A stretch of DNA of 64,000 nt, taken from Lachnospiraceae bacterium 10-1. GTDB lineage: Bacteria; Bacillota; Clostridia; Lachnospirales; Lachnospiraceae. Below, one piece after another: positions 35,779 through 44,300 of this stretch (the stretch's first letter is position 1; every line of letters begins with the position of its first letter). Position numbers and translations under genes: made by a program. The stretch lies in contig KE159822.1 in assembly GCA_000403495.2 (NCBI GenBank), forward strand, positions 62,001 to 126,000. Direction: 5' to 3'. Under the pieces are notes generated by a model. The model saw only the letters and a program-made list of their open reading frames with translations, was not told the origin of the DNA and searched no databases.

Positions 35779-35829
35779 AAAGGTGTACCGCAAGGAAGAA
35801 ATAAACTTCACTGCGGTACACCTTTTTTA
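35779..35829. terminator. strong 14-bp hairpin terminator
   Basis: AAAGGTGTACCGCA and its exact complement with a 19-nt loop, ending in a run of six T. With A-runs on the left it could end transcription on both strands, separating the pho operon from the minus-strand mobC scrap. Confidence 0.8.
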
Positions 35830-35940
35830 ATGGTGCGAAATTTGTCTGATTTTGGCTTTTATTACAGTTTATCTGTTGCGTATTTGTGTGCAAAATCTGG
35901 CTGGAACAATTTTGATTCTGGAGGGGGATTCCGTTTGGGC

Positions 35941-36126
35941 TTACTGCTTCATGGTGGGCTGTTTTGAGAGCATGGATTTTTGTGTATCCCACACCTGTTT
36001 CATCAGCTTTTTCACTTCCTCCACATCGGCTTTATAGACGTTGCCTGTGGCGTTCATTCGCTTGGCGATCTGGTTTAAGTTGCCGCTGATTTTTCCAAGC
36101 GTGTAGTTGTATTCCCGCAGGTCTGA
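35941..36126 (-). pseudogene. mobC-type relaxosome protein, C-terminal remnant
   Basis: The minus-strand frame reads REYNYTLGKISGNLNQIAKR, then MNATG and VEEVKKLMKQVWDTQKSML to a stop at 35941. The GNLNQIAKRxN motif is the signature of the MobC/relaxosome accessory family. The N-terminal part is replaced at about 36127 by integrase sequence on the other strand. A second sign, with the relaxase tail at 5911, that these elements once carried mobilisation genes. Confidence 0.7.
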
Positions 36127-36783
36127 ATAGACTGTCAGCGCAGGGGAGAATCCATCCGCGCAGACGGGAAATACCAGTTCAAGTACCATGTGAACGGCAG
36201 GCCGCATTTTGTGTATAGCTGGCGGCTGGAGCCAACAGACACCCTCCCGGTGGGGAAGAAGCCATGCTTATCGCTGCGGGAACTGGAAAAGCAGATCGGG
36301 TGTGATTTGGATTCCCTGTCAGACCCTTTGGGGAAGAATATCACGGTAGGGGAGCTGGTGGAACGCTACCTTGCAACGAAAACGGCTGTCAAGCCGAACA
36401 CGCTCACGAATTACAAATTTGTGCAGAACCTTCTCAGAGGCGAGACCTTTAATGACAAAAAGATATCGCAGGTAAAGACATCGGACGCAAAGCTGTTCCT
36501 GATCAAGCTGCAGCAGGACGGGAGGCATTACAGCACCGTAAAGACCGTGCGGGGCGTCCTGCGTCCGGCTTTCCAGATGGCGGTTGACGATGACGTGCTG
36601 GTGAAGAACCCCTTCGGCTTTGAGCTTGCCGGGGTGGTGGTCAATGACAGCGTGACGAGGGAAGCCATTTCAAGAGACCAGATGCGGAAGTTCCTGAAAT
36701 TCATCCATGACGACAATGTCTATTGCAAGTATTACGAAGTGGTCTATATCCTTTTCCACACGGGAATGCGCATTTCAGATATT
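36127..36783 (+). pseudogene. integrase of element B, N-terminal half
   Basis: Tn916-type integrase frame. The first codons are missing at the mobC junction, then GESIRADGKYQFKYHVNGRP (arm-binding domain), the core-binding domain (VKPNTLTNYKFVQNLL), and the start of the catalytic domain to FHTGMRIS with the first catalytic Arg. At 36778-36783 the sequence leaves the integrase and runs into unrelated AT-rich DNA. The second half resumes at about 41618. Together with a stop in the second half, it is dead. Confidence 0.85.
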
Positions 36784-36887
36784 TTACAGCTTGCATGCCA
36801 AAAAACTTAATGATAAAATTTAAATATGAAATGGAATTAAACAGACAATAAATTAATTGGTATCAAAATGTTAGATCAAAATATAAT

Positions 36888-38012
36888 ATGATTACTTGCG
36901 AGGCATATATGGAGAAAAATTTTCAGGCAGGTTGGTATTATAATGAACGTACAGACATGAAAGAGAATGTTTATCTTAATTGCTATACGCCGGTAAATAT
37001 TGATAAATGGTTTGACAGGATTCAACTGAATTCAGAAATGAAAAATCTTTTGCTGAAAATTTACCAGAAAATTGGAAAGCTGGAAGGAATTTCTGAATTA
37101 TTAGATAAAGAGGAATTAAAGAATACAGACGAACTGATTGACAGACGGAATTTGATGTGCTGCTATACGGATGAAAACCAACTGCCAGATTTTGCATATT
37201 TTTTTGGCTTTGCAAGTGATAACGAATTGATATTGGAAGAAAGACAAAAATTCAAAGCGTTTTCTGATTTAAGGATGTTAAGGAGACAGCATAGGGAAAA
37301 ATTTATTATTCACAGGCAGACTATATGGGTTTTAAGAAAAGAGTGGAATCCTACTGCTCCGCATCGAATTAACGACTGTCTGGACGATTTGATCCGTATC
37401 ATGTCAGAGTTTAGAAGTGATTTAAAAAAGGAAAATGCTCCGTTAAATCCAATTTTATTCAGTGGTCTGCTTTATTATCAGCTTTTAACAGTTGTTCCAT
37501 ATGATAGGAATAATATATTGTATGCATCCTACACGGTGGCAAAATATCTACAGGAATTGAAAGTCTTACCGGAAATATCATATCCACTTACCAAACTGAT
37601 TTATGATAATAAGAACGAATGCAATGATCGTATGGCGGAAGTCAGGCAGGCATGCAACATTAACCAGTGGCTGCTTTTTTATTTGGATATACTGGATAAA
37701 ACTTTTGGTACAGAGTATAGTTTTATAAAAGAGAAGCACCGCTGCCTGGATAGAAGCAGAGATGTGCTGAATAAAGCTAAGAATATACCTAATCATATGA
37801 AAGAACGAATGAAGCGTGAAATGATTATGATGTACCAAAAGCCGGTTTTCCGGATAGAGGAATTGATGAATGATTGCGATATTACCCATAGCACGGCAAC
37901 AAAAATGGTTAATTTATTTATTGAGTTAAAACTGGTAAAGCAGGCGAATGATAAGCAGCGGTACCGTGTATATGAATATATTCCGTTAACGGAATGCATT
38001 CAAAGGATATAG
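36888..38012 (+). CDS. Fic-like protein with degenerate active site and winged helix
   Basis: 374 residues (or 367 from the ATG at 36909, which has GCGAGG upstream). Order: an N-terminal Fic-associated region, a helical Fic-like core, and a C-terminal winged helix (FRIEELMNDCDITHSTATKMVNLFIELKLVKQ). At residues 194-209 the sequence LLYYQLLTVVPYDRNN occupies the place of HxFx(D/E)GNGR; the catalytic His is missing and only traces of the loop remain. True Fic enzymes add AMP to targets. This one probably does not and may act as a regulator or binding subunit. First gene of the cassette inside integrase B. Confidence 0.6.
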   Translation: MITCEAYMEKNFQAGWYYNERTDMKENVYLNCYTPVNIDKWFDRIQLNSEMKNLLLKIYQKIGKLEGISELLDKEELKNTDELIDRRNLMCCYTDENQLPDFAYFFGFASDNELILEERQKFKAFSDLRMLRRQHREKFIIHRQTIWVLRKEWNPTAPHRINDCLDDLIRIMSEFRSDLKKENAPLNPILFSGLLYYQLLTVVPYDRNNILYASYTVAKYLQELKVLPEISYPLTKLIYDNKNECNDRMAEVRQACNINQWLLFYLDILDKTFGTEYSFIKEKHRCLDRSRDVLNKAKNIPNHMKERMKREMIMMYQKPVFRIEELMNDCDITHSTATKMVNLFIELKLVKQANDKQRYRVYEYIPLTECIQRI

Positions 38013-38057
38013 AGATTGTAATTATTCAAAATATGATGGCAGAGGATATGAACTAAA

Positions 38058-40367
38058 ATGTACAACTACAGTAATTTAAGCGATTTTGAGTTTGAGATAT
38101 TGTGCAGAGATATTATGCAGAAAAAGCTGGGTATCAAATTATATACATTCCAAAAAGGAAGAGACGGTGGGATTGATATAACAGATGATCCTAAAAACAA
38201 AAAAGTAATTATTCAGGTCAAGCATTACATAAACAGTAAATATAGCGATTTGCTTGGAACTTTAAAGAAGGAAGTTCAAAAGGTAAAAGAATTGCAACCT
38301 GAGAAATATTATATATGTTGTGCTTTGAATTTAACGGCAAAGAATAAACGGGAATTATATGATATGTTTTCAGATTACATGGAAAGCGCCAATGATATCA
38401 TGTCTCTCATAGACATTGATGATTTTTTGGAATGTCCTGAAAATATGGATATTGTACGAAAACATTATAAATTGTGGCTTGAATCGACAGAAATTCTAGG
38501 GGAAGTATTTAACCAGAATGTTTTTATTGACTGTGAATCTCTTTTATATAATATTGAAGAGGAAAGCCGAAGGTTTGTGGAAACCAGTTGCTATTACGAA
38601 TGTTTGGACATCCTCGAAAAAGAAAAGATGCTGCTTCTGTTAGGAATGCCCGGAACGGGAAAGACTGTGACCACTAAGATGCTTGCCATATATTATGCTT
38701 CAAAAGGGTATAGAATACGTTACACAACAAATGGAGATATAAGTGATATTAAAAATGCGATTTCGACACAAAAGGATTTACCTGAAATCATATTGTTGGA
38801 CGACTGCTTGGGTCAGCATTATTTTAGGATGAAAGAAACTCAGGGGAATGAACTTTTAAGTTTGGTTAAATATGTTGCCTGTCATAAGAACAAAAAATTG
38901 ATTATGAATTCCCGTGTGACAATCTTTCAGCAGGCCAAGGAACGGGTGATTGAATTCAGGCAATTTGCTGAAGATGAAAAATTTAAAATTAAAATATTGG
39001 ATATGGGGAAGTTATCACTTTCAGATAAAGGGAGGATTTTTCACAACCATATTTATTTCAAAGGTTTGCCAGCAGATTATTATCAGGATATATTAAAGGA
39101 TTTTCATTACAGGGAAATTGTCAAACACAATAATTATACGCCGCGTATAATGGAATTCGTTACTCGGGAATATAATTTTAAAAAGGTCTCCAGTGGTCAT
39201 TATTATGAATATGTACTCCGGTGTCTGGATAATCCGACAGAAATATGGCAGGATGAGTTTTCAGAAAAATTGCAGCAGGAAGACAGGGTTTTTTTAACGA
39301 CCTTATATTCATTGACGGATACCAGTATAGATGAAAATGTGGTTAAGCGGGCATTTAATTATAGATTAAGCAATAATACTATAGCGGATACAAGCAGGAA
39401 TATATGGGAGGATGTTCTTAAACGGTTAGAAGGTGCATTCATACAGATCATAGAAAAAAATGGGAAAAAAGAAATTGGGGCCATTAATCCATCTGTGAAT
39501 GATTTTTTGAGAGAGTACCTACAGAAAAATGATATAGAAAGAGAATATATCCGGAAAAATGCCACGGAATATGAGCAGATAAAGCGTGGATTTTCCGAAA
39601 ACATGGAAGATATCATTCGAGCAGGGCAGGCCAATTTATATCATTATGCTAACCAGAACGAAGAAATGTATGTTATATTGACTTATGTGTGCAGGCTTGA
39701 CGTGTTTCATGATAATTACAAATATGTAGTTGAAAGATTTTTCCAAACATTACCATATGGTTTCTTCGAAGGAATGATGGGAAGGTGTGAGATACTTATC
39801 AGATTGCTTTTGGATAAATTTGATACATTTTATCATACATATGATTGTTTGGACGATAGTTCATTAATGGAGTTTTTTTGGAGTTTAAATTTAGATGAGT
39901 TTCAAACCTTTATTGAATTGGCGGAAAAATATGATATTGATTTCTTCTATGCGAAATATAGAGATTTGCTTGTTGAAACGTTAGAGGATGCAATTCTTGC
40001 ATATATGGAAGATGTGGATGCGGATGATTATTATGGAGATTATGATGTAGGTGACCTTTTAAAACATAATATGAGATATAATGGTTATTATGAGGAATTA
40101 GATAAACAATCTGTTGTGAATAATGTATGTGAATGGATAAAAGAAGATGTGGAAAAGGAAGTTTCTGAAATGATTGAAAATCTTCCGCAGGATATTTTAG
40201 ATAAAATTAAAATTTCAAAAAGTAACGTAAAGGTAGATAAGTCGGATGTTGAGGAGTATATAGAAAGTTATTTGGAGCCATCAGAGCCTGAATATGACCA
40301 TCATGAAATGGATTATGATTATGGGATTATTGGGGAGATGGACATACTGGATTGTATTTTTAAATAG
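38058..40367 (+). CDS. Mrr-like nuclease fused to STAND-type NTPase
   Basis: 769 residues. Residues 1-~120 form an Mrr/PD-(D/E)xK-like domain: GRDGGIDI (34-41) and IIQVKHY (51-57) give the Asp and Q-x-K of restriction-type nucleases. Residues ~180-350 are a P-loop NTPase with Walker A GMPGTGKT (196-203) and Walker B EIILLDDCLG, the nSTAND3 layout. The remaining ~400 residues are helical and may sense a trigger. Nuclease-STAND fusions are a known form of phage defence. It lies 46 bp after the Fic-like gene, on the same strand, in AT-rich DNA. Confidence 0.8.
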   Translation: MYNYSNLSDFEFEILCRDIMQKKLGIKLYTFQKGRDGGIDITDDPKNKKVIIQVKHYINSKYSDLLGTLKKEVQKVKELQPEKYYICCALNLTAKNKRELYDMFSDYMESANDIMSLIDIDDFLECPENMDIVRKHYKLWLESTEILGEVFNQNVFIDCESLLYNIEEESRRFVETSCYYECLDILEKEKMLLLLGMPGTGKTVTTKMLAIYYASKGYRIRYTTNGDISDIKNAISTQKDLPEIILLDDCLGQHYFRMKETQGNELLSLVKYVACHKNKKLIMNSRVTIFQQAKERVIEFRQFAEDEKFKIKILDMGKLSLSDKGRIFHNHIYFKGLPADYYQDILKDFHYREIVKHNNYTPRIMEFVTREYNFKKVSSGHYYEYVLRCLDNPTEIWQDEFSEKLQQEDRVFLTTLYSLTDTSIDENVVKRAFNYRLSNNTIADTSRNIWEDVLKRLEGAFIQIIEKNGKKEIGAINPSVNDFLREYLQKNDIEREYIRKNATEYEQIKRGFSENMEDIIRAGQANLYHYANQNEEMYVILTYVCRLDVFHDNYKYVVERFFQTLPYGFFEGMMGRCEILIRLLLDKFDTFYHTYDCLDDSSLMEFFWSLNLDEFQTFIELAEKYDIDFFYAKYRDLLVETLEDAILAYMEDVDADDYYGDYDVGDLLKHNMRYNGYYEELDKQSVVNNVCEWIKEDVEKEVSEMIENLPQDILDKIKISKSNVKVDKSDVEEYIESYLEPSEPEYDHHEMDYDYGIIGEMDILDCIFK

Positions 40368-40419
40368 GCATTACAAGTTTATTTCGATAGGGGTTTAATG
40401 GCTGTATAGAAAATTTTAT

Positions 40420-40448
40420 CAATTCGGTAATTATCAATTACCGAATTG
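40420..40448. promoter_or_regulatory. 13-bp perfect inverted repeat ahead of the DUF1016 gene
   Basis: CAATTCGGTAATT and its exact complement separated by ATC, ending just before the AAAGGAG of the next gene. It could be an operator, or a hairpin between the two cassette genes. Confidence 0.6.
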
Positions 40449-40466
40449 GGAAAGGAGATATCTGAT

Positions 40467-41510
40467 ATGCAGGATATGAAAAGCAGTGAAAAATTTTATG
40501 GTCAGGTCGTGCAGCTGTTTCGGGATGCAAAACGTAAAATGAGCTTGTCGGTAAACATGGCTATGGTTTATTCCTATTATGAGGCCGGGCGGATGATTAT
40601 AGACGAAGAACAAAATGGCAGTGAGCGTGCTGCTTATGGAAAGTATATTCTTCAGGAATTATCCAGGCGACTTACTGAAGAGTTTGGCAGGGGATTTTCC
40701 TATGAAAATTTAAAACTTATGCGACGCTTCTATATGATATATTCAAAGGATGCGATTTCGGATGCGGCTTTTTTGCATTCAGAGCAGCTTCCAATGACTG
40801 TTGAGGGCAGGCGGTTTTATTTGAGTTGGTCGCATTACCTTATCCTGATGCGGATAAGCAATGTGGAAGAGCGTCATTTTTATGAAATAGAAGCATATAG
40901 GAACGGGTGGAGCAAGGATGAGCTTGGCCGGCAATACGGAAGTTCTCTGTATGAAAGGCTTGCACTAAGCAGGGAGAAGGATAAGGTAATGCGTCTTGCC
41001 TTGGAGGGACAGCAGATTGAGAAACCAGATGATATTTTTAAAGATCCTTATGTCCTGGAATTTACCGGATTGCCAGAAGAATCTGTTTATTCAGAAACCG
41101 ATCTGGAAAAGCGCCTGATAGACAATCTACAGATGTTTTTACTGGAATTAGGAAGAGGTTTTACCTTTGTGGGACGTCAGGTTCGGTTTACGTTTGAAGA
41201 GGAGCATTACAGGGTGGATTTGGTATTTTTTAACCGTTTGTTGAGATGTTTTGTTCTATTTGATTTAAAGGTTGGTCAGTTAAAACATCAGGATATTGGG
41301 CAAATGCAGATGTATGTCAACTATTACGACAGAAAAGTAAAACTTGAGGATGAAAACCCAACAATAGGAATCATTATTTGTAAGGATAAAAAAGACGCGG
41401 TGGTAGAAATGACTTTGCCGGAAGACAATAATCAGATATTTGCGAGCAAATATCAAACGGTGCTTCCAAGCAAGGAAGAACTGCGGCAGTTGATGAGTGA
41501 GAAAGAATAA
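40467..41510 (+). CDS. DUF1016/YhcG-type PD-(D/E)xK nuclease
   Basis: 347 residues from the ATG at 40467, 11 nt after AAAGGAG; an in-frame ATG at 40446 precedes the ribosome site. The N-terminal DUF1016 helical domain (YSYYEAGRMIIDEEQNGSERA, FGRGFSYENLKLMRRFY) is followed by a YhcG nuclease domain with DPYVLEFTGLPE, RVDLVFFNRLLRCFVLFDLK (the D...D-x-K metal site) and GIIICKDK. Such proteins occur next to restriction and defence genes, but their targets are unclear. Last gene of the cassette. Confidence 0.82.
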   Translation: MQDMKSSEKFYGQVVQLFRDAKRKMSLSVNMAMVYSYYEAGRMIIDEEQNGSERAAYGKYILQELSRRLTEEFGRGFSYENLKLMRRFYMIYSKDAISDAAFLHSEQLPMTVEGRRFYLSWSHYLILMRISNVEERHFYEIEAYRNGWSKDELGRQYGSSLYERLALSREKDKVMRLALEGQQIEKPDDIFKDPYVLEFTGLPEESVYSETDLEKRLIDNLQMFLLELGRGFTFVGRQVRFTFEEEHYRVDLVFFNRLLRCFVLFDLKVGQLKHQDIGQMQMYVNYYDRKVKLEDENPTIGIIICKDKKDAVVEMTLPEDNNQIFASKYQTVLPSKEELRQLMSEKE

Positions 41511-41617
41511 GTTGATGATATAGAAAAAAGAGTATTATTGAAAGGCACCATAGAAGCAAATCTTACGGTGTCTTTTTCAGTGATCATGAAAATATTTTTT
41601 AGTTTTTACTTGACAAA

Positions 41618-42209
41618 AGCAGAATTCTGTGGGTTGACCCTTCGGGATATTGACTTGGAGAATAAGGTCATCAACATCGACCACCAGCTCCAGCGTACCT
41701 CCGATATGCGTCTGGTCATCGAATCCACCAAGACGAATGCGGGGACAAGGAAGTTGCCCATGACGGAGGACGTGGCGCAGTGTTTCCGGGCGATCATTGA
41801 GGACAGGGAAGAACCGGAGTACGAGAGGGTGGTAGAAGGGTATGCAGGATTCCTTTTCACGGACAAGAACGGATACCCGGAAGTGGCCATGCATTGGGAA
41901 CACCGCTTCAACCACATGGTCAAGCGGTACAACGATATCTAGCGGGTGCAGATGCCGAACATCACGCCCCACGTCTGCCGCCATACCTACTGCAGCAACA
42001 TGGCGAAGTCGGGCATGAATCCCAAGACGCTCCAATACCTGATGGGACACAGCGACATTGGGGTGACGTTAAATACCTACACCCACCTTGGGCTGGAGGA
42101 TGCCACGGACGAGCTGCGCCGGATGGAGGACTTGGAGAACGCCAGAAAGGAACTGGAAAAGAACAAGGAAGAGAAACCCGTCTCACAGAAGATGTTCCGG
42201 GCGATCTGA
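41618..42209 (+). pseudogene. integrase of element B, C-terminal half with nonsense codon
   Basis: Resumes at EFCGLTLRDIDLENKVINID, exactly where the N-terminal half at 36783 leaves off, so about 4.8 kb was inserted between FHTGMRIS and EFCGL. At 41940-41942 a TAG replaces what should be Tyr (NDI-stop-RVQMPN). The same frame then continues through HVCRHTYC, GHSDIGVTLNTYTH to 42209. The catalytic His-x-x-Arg and Tyr are thus cut off twice. The rest is well conserved compared with the integrase at 58693. Confidence 0.88.
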
Positions 42210-42226
42210 ATAAAGAGAGTTTTTGC

Positions 42227-42252
42227 GCCCTGCTTCGGCAGGGCATTTTTTT
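42227..42252 (+). terminator. terminator after integrase B
   Basis: GCCCTGC-TTCG-GCAGGGC followed by ATTTTTTT; a classic UUCG-loop terminator. Confidence 0.9.
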
Positions 42253-42381
42253 ATTCCTACTATATCCAAATGGGCAGATTTATGCTAAAATACCAAGGGA
42301 GTAAATTCTTTGAAGTGCTTATTTTGAATAAAGTATGTTATAAATTAGAGATACTTGCTATTCTGTATTTCGCAATATTGA

Positions 42382-43431
42382 ATGAAAAACAGAGCTGATT
42401 GTTTGGAAGGGTGTTATGGTAAGTATATGACAGAAGATCAATTCAAAATCGAACCACAATATGGTCCAAGCCATAATTTTTTGGTATATTGTAATGATGT
42501 ATTAGTGAGCTTTCTAAAGTATGTAGATTGCGAGAAGTTGTCCTCTGTAAAGATAAATTTTAAGAATAAGGAAGATGAACATAGCTTTGCTGATTTAAAA
42601 GAAGGTAGTGATATTTTTGATTGGATGGAAGAACATGGCTATAGTGATGAAATGTATGAATTAGAATATCGGCATACATTTTTTTCTTTAGTGGCCGATT
42701 TCTGTCATTATATGTTGGAATCATTTGAATGCGCTGCAAAAAAGAAGGTTGCTGTTGCGTATGCATTATTAAGGAAACCGTTACGCGATAATTTGTACTA
42801 TATTGAATGGCTGGCAGCAGAAAGAGAAGACTTGTTGGATAAACTAGCAAAGGGTAAGGCAAAAGATTTAGTAATAAACAAATCCAACGCAAAAAAATAT
42901 ATTGAGAAAGTTGAAAAGATTTACGGTATTGCTCATCAGGATGGATTTTTTAATTTTCGGTATGATAAGAATGATAGAATGAGCCTAGAGAAAATATGGA
43001 ATAAGGCTAATCATGTAATAACAACTCATTCCTATACAAAATCAGCACAAGGAGAATTAAATTTTGTCTTTTTAGATGAGGAGCGGATTGATGAGTTTAC
43101 CAGATATTATTATTGCGTTGTTCCATTGGTAATGTCATATGCTGTAGATTTGATTGTGGCAATGTTTGAACGGATTATAAATGTAAATCCAATGACTAAT
43201 GTTATAAACAGGGTATTAAAACTGGCAAGGCAAGCATGTACAGCGGATGGGAAATTCTTTCAAGATGCACTTAATATATTGGAAGTGGATGAAATCCCCT
43301 TTTTCTGTCCTCATTGCGGAAATGAAATACATATGAATTTAGATATTCTGTTTGAATTGATGAATAATATGTTTAAATGTGAGGAATGTGGATTCAAAAT
43401 AGAATCATCTAACTATGTATTTGATTATTAG
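42382..43431 (+). CDS. unknown protein with C-terminal zinc ribbon
   Basis: 349 residues; ATG 42427 is an alternative start (334 residues) since GGTAAG lies close to it. A mostly helical body (LRKPLRDNLYYIEWLAAERED, VAVAYALL) ends in a four-Cys zinc ribbon, FFCPHCGNEIH... MFKCEECGFKIES. I do not recognise the family; the helical part with a conserved R-x-x-L-x-x-N stretch recalls abortive-infection or DUF5677-like proteins, which is only a guess. It lies between integrase and the right att site, where element 0 also has a gene tail. AT-rich. Confidence 0.6.
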   Translation: MKNRADCLEGCYGKYMTEDQFKIEPQYGPSHNFLVYCNDVLVSFLKYVDCEKLSSVKINFKNKEDEHSFADLKEGSDIFDWMEEHGYSDEMYELEYRHTFFSLVADFCHYMLESFECAAKKKVAVAYALLRKPLRDNLYYIEWLAAEREDLLDKLAKGKAKDLVINKSNAKKYIEKVEKIYGIAHQDGFFNFRYDKNDRMSLEKIWNKANHVITTHSYTKSAQGELNFVFLDEERIDEFTRYYYCVVPLVMSYAVDLIVAMFERIINVNPMTNVINRVLKLARQACTADGKFFQDALNILEVDEIPFFCPHCGNEIHMNLDILFELMNNMFKCEECGFKIESSNYVFDY

Positions 43432-43505
43432 GGGGAAGCTGATGCGATAGAAGATTAGCGTTAGGAATTTAGGTTATTTTGATATGAGCTTATCAAAAAT
43501 ACCAC

Positions 43506-43711
43506 AGTAGTAAAAACCCCCAATTCCTACTACGTTTTTACTACGATTGACGGAATCAATATGCCCCGTTTTGCCCCGATTTGCCATTTTCGTTACATTT
43601 TTAACAATCTCCACGGACAAAGCAAACTCCGCAAATCGCGCCAAAACACGGCAAATCAGAGCATTTCAGGAGGAAATTTTATTATGATAAAAATTTTATT
43701 CGTCTGCCACG
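43506..43711. other. right arm and att core of element B / left edge of element C
   Basis: AGTAGTAAAAAC (43506), CTACTACGTTTTTACTACG (43527-43545), a stretch shared with 7448-7640, then AGGAGG, ATG (43684) and the core TTCGTCTGCCACG (43699-43711). The inverted and direct TACTAC words are probable arm sites for the N-terminal domain of integrase. Confidence 0.75.
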
Positions 43712-43812
43712 GAAGCAGGTTGGATAGCCGGGAATCAGTGGTAGTTGTGGGGCAGAACGGGGCAAAGTGCGACATTGGAGAAAGTAGTAGACTACGGTTT
43801 TACTACGAGTGA
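43684..43812 (+). pseudogene. phosphatase 5' remnant at att site 3
   Basis: MIKILFVCHG continues into element C for a total of 42 residues ending RLRFYYE, much like the remnant at 18360. The right half carries ACTACGGTTTTACTACG (43791-43807). AGGAGG lies at the right spacing, so the chimeric peptide may be translated. It has no active-site Arg. Confidence 0.8.
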
Positions 43813-43948
43813 GGGAATGAAAGGAGAGCCTTGCATATTTTTCTAAACAAGATTGACAATAGGATATATTTTCATTAATATTAAAATATAAATAAGCTGG
43901 TAGCGCAACACTGGTTGGGCTGGTCGAAAGACCCTGGTTCATCGAACG

Positions 43949-43971
43949 GCGGGGAATTTCCCCGTTATTTT
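43949..43971 (+). terminator. hairpin, probable terminator
   Basis: CGGGGAATTTCCCCG followed by TTATTTTTA. Upstream (43885-43947) two short tRNA-like words (AGCTGGTAGCGCA and GGTTCATCGAAC) occur, but no cloverleaf can be built, so no tRNA is called. Confidence 0.5.
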
Positions 43972-44009
43972 TATATTACTTCAACACTAAGTCATGGAGG
44001 TGATTTGGC

Positions 44010-44300
44010 ATGCCAGATATTAGTGAAATTCAGAAAATTGTTGTTCCTATCGCACATGCCTATGGGGTAAAGAGATTATATCTGTTTGGCTCATATGCAA
44101 AAGGTACGGCAAATGAGAAAAGCGATGTAGATTTACTTGTGGAAAAAGGAAAGTCTATGTCGTTGCTTAAACTTTCCGGGATGCGCCAGATGGTTCAGGA
44201 GGCATTGAACCTTTCAGTTGATTTGGTTACCACTGCAGGCATTGAGGATGATTTCAGGAAAGAAATAGACGGAACGGAGATATTATTGTATGAAGAATAA
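44010..44300 (+). CDS. mntA: MNT-type nucleotidyltransferase antitoxin
   Basis: 96 residues: the minimal nucleotidyltransferase motif LYLFGSYAKGTANEKSDVDLLVEKG with the G-S and D-x-D metal site, and a third Asp in LSVDLVTT. In MNT/HEPN modules this protein transfers AMP to the HEPN toxin and so silences it. GGAGGTG precedes the ATG. Overlaps the HEPN gene by 11 nt. Near the left end of element C, as Phd/RelE is in element A. Confidence 0.88.
   Translation: MPDISEIQKIVVPIAHAYGVKRLYLFGSYAKGTANEKSDVDLLVEKGKSMSLLKLSGMRQMVQEALNLSVDLVTTAGIEDDFRKEIDGTEILLYEE

Larger units (their letters stand above)
18375..43711 (+). mobile_element. integrative element B (integrase disrupted)
   Basis: Lies between the cores at 18375 and 43699. 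Cargo: IS remnants, an FAD oxidoreductase, LanFEG with its two-component system, LytTR regulator and truncated kinase, and the pst-phoU-pho operon. A mobC scrap and an integrase gene broken by a three-gene cassette and a nonsense codon follow, then a zinc-ribbon gene. Without its own integrase it could move only through the recombinase of element A or C acting on shared ends. Base composition varies strongly from block to block, so it is a mosaic. Confidence 0.75.

Noticed and set aside
43885-43947. tRNA gene
   Set aside because: D-arm- and T-arm-like words are present but no anticodon stem, acceptor stem or correct spacing could be built.
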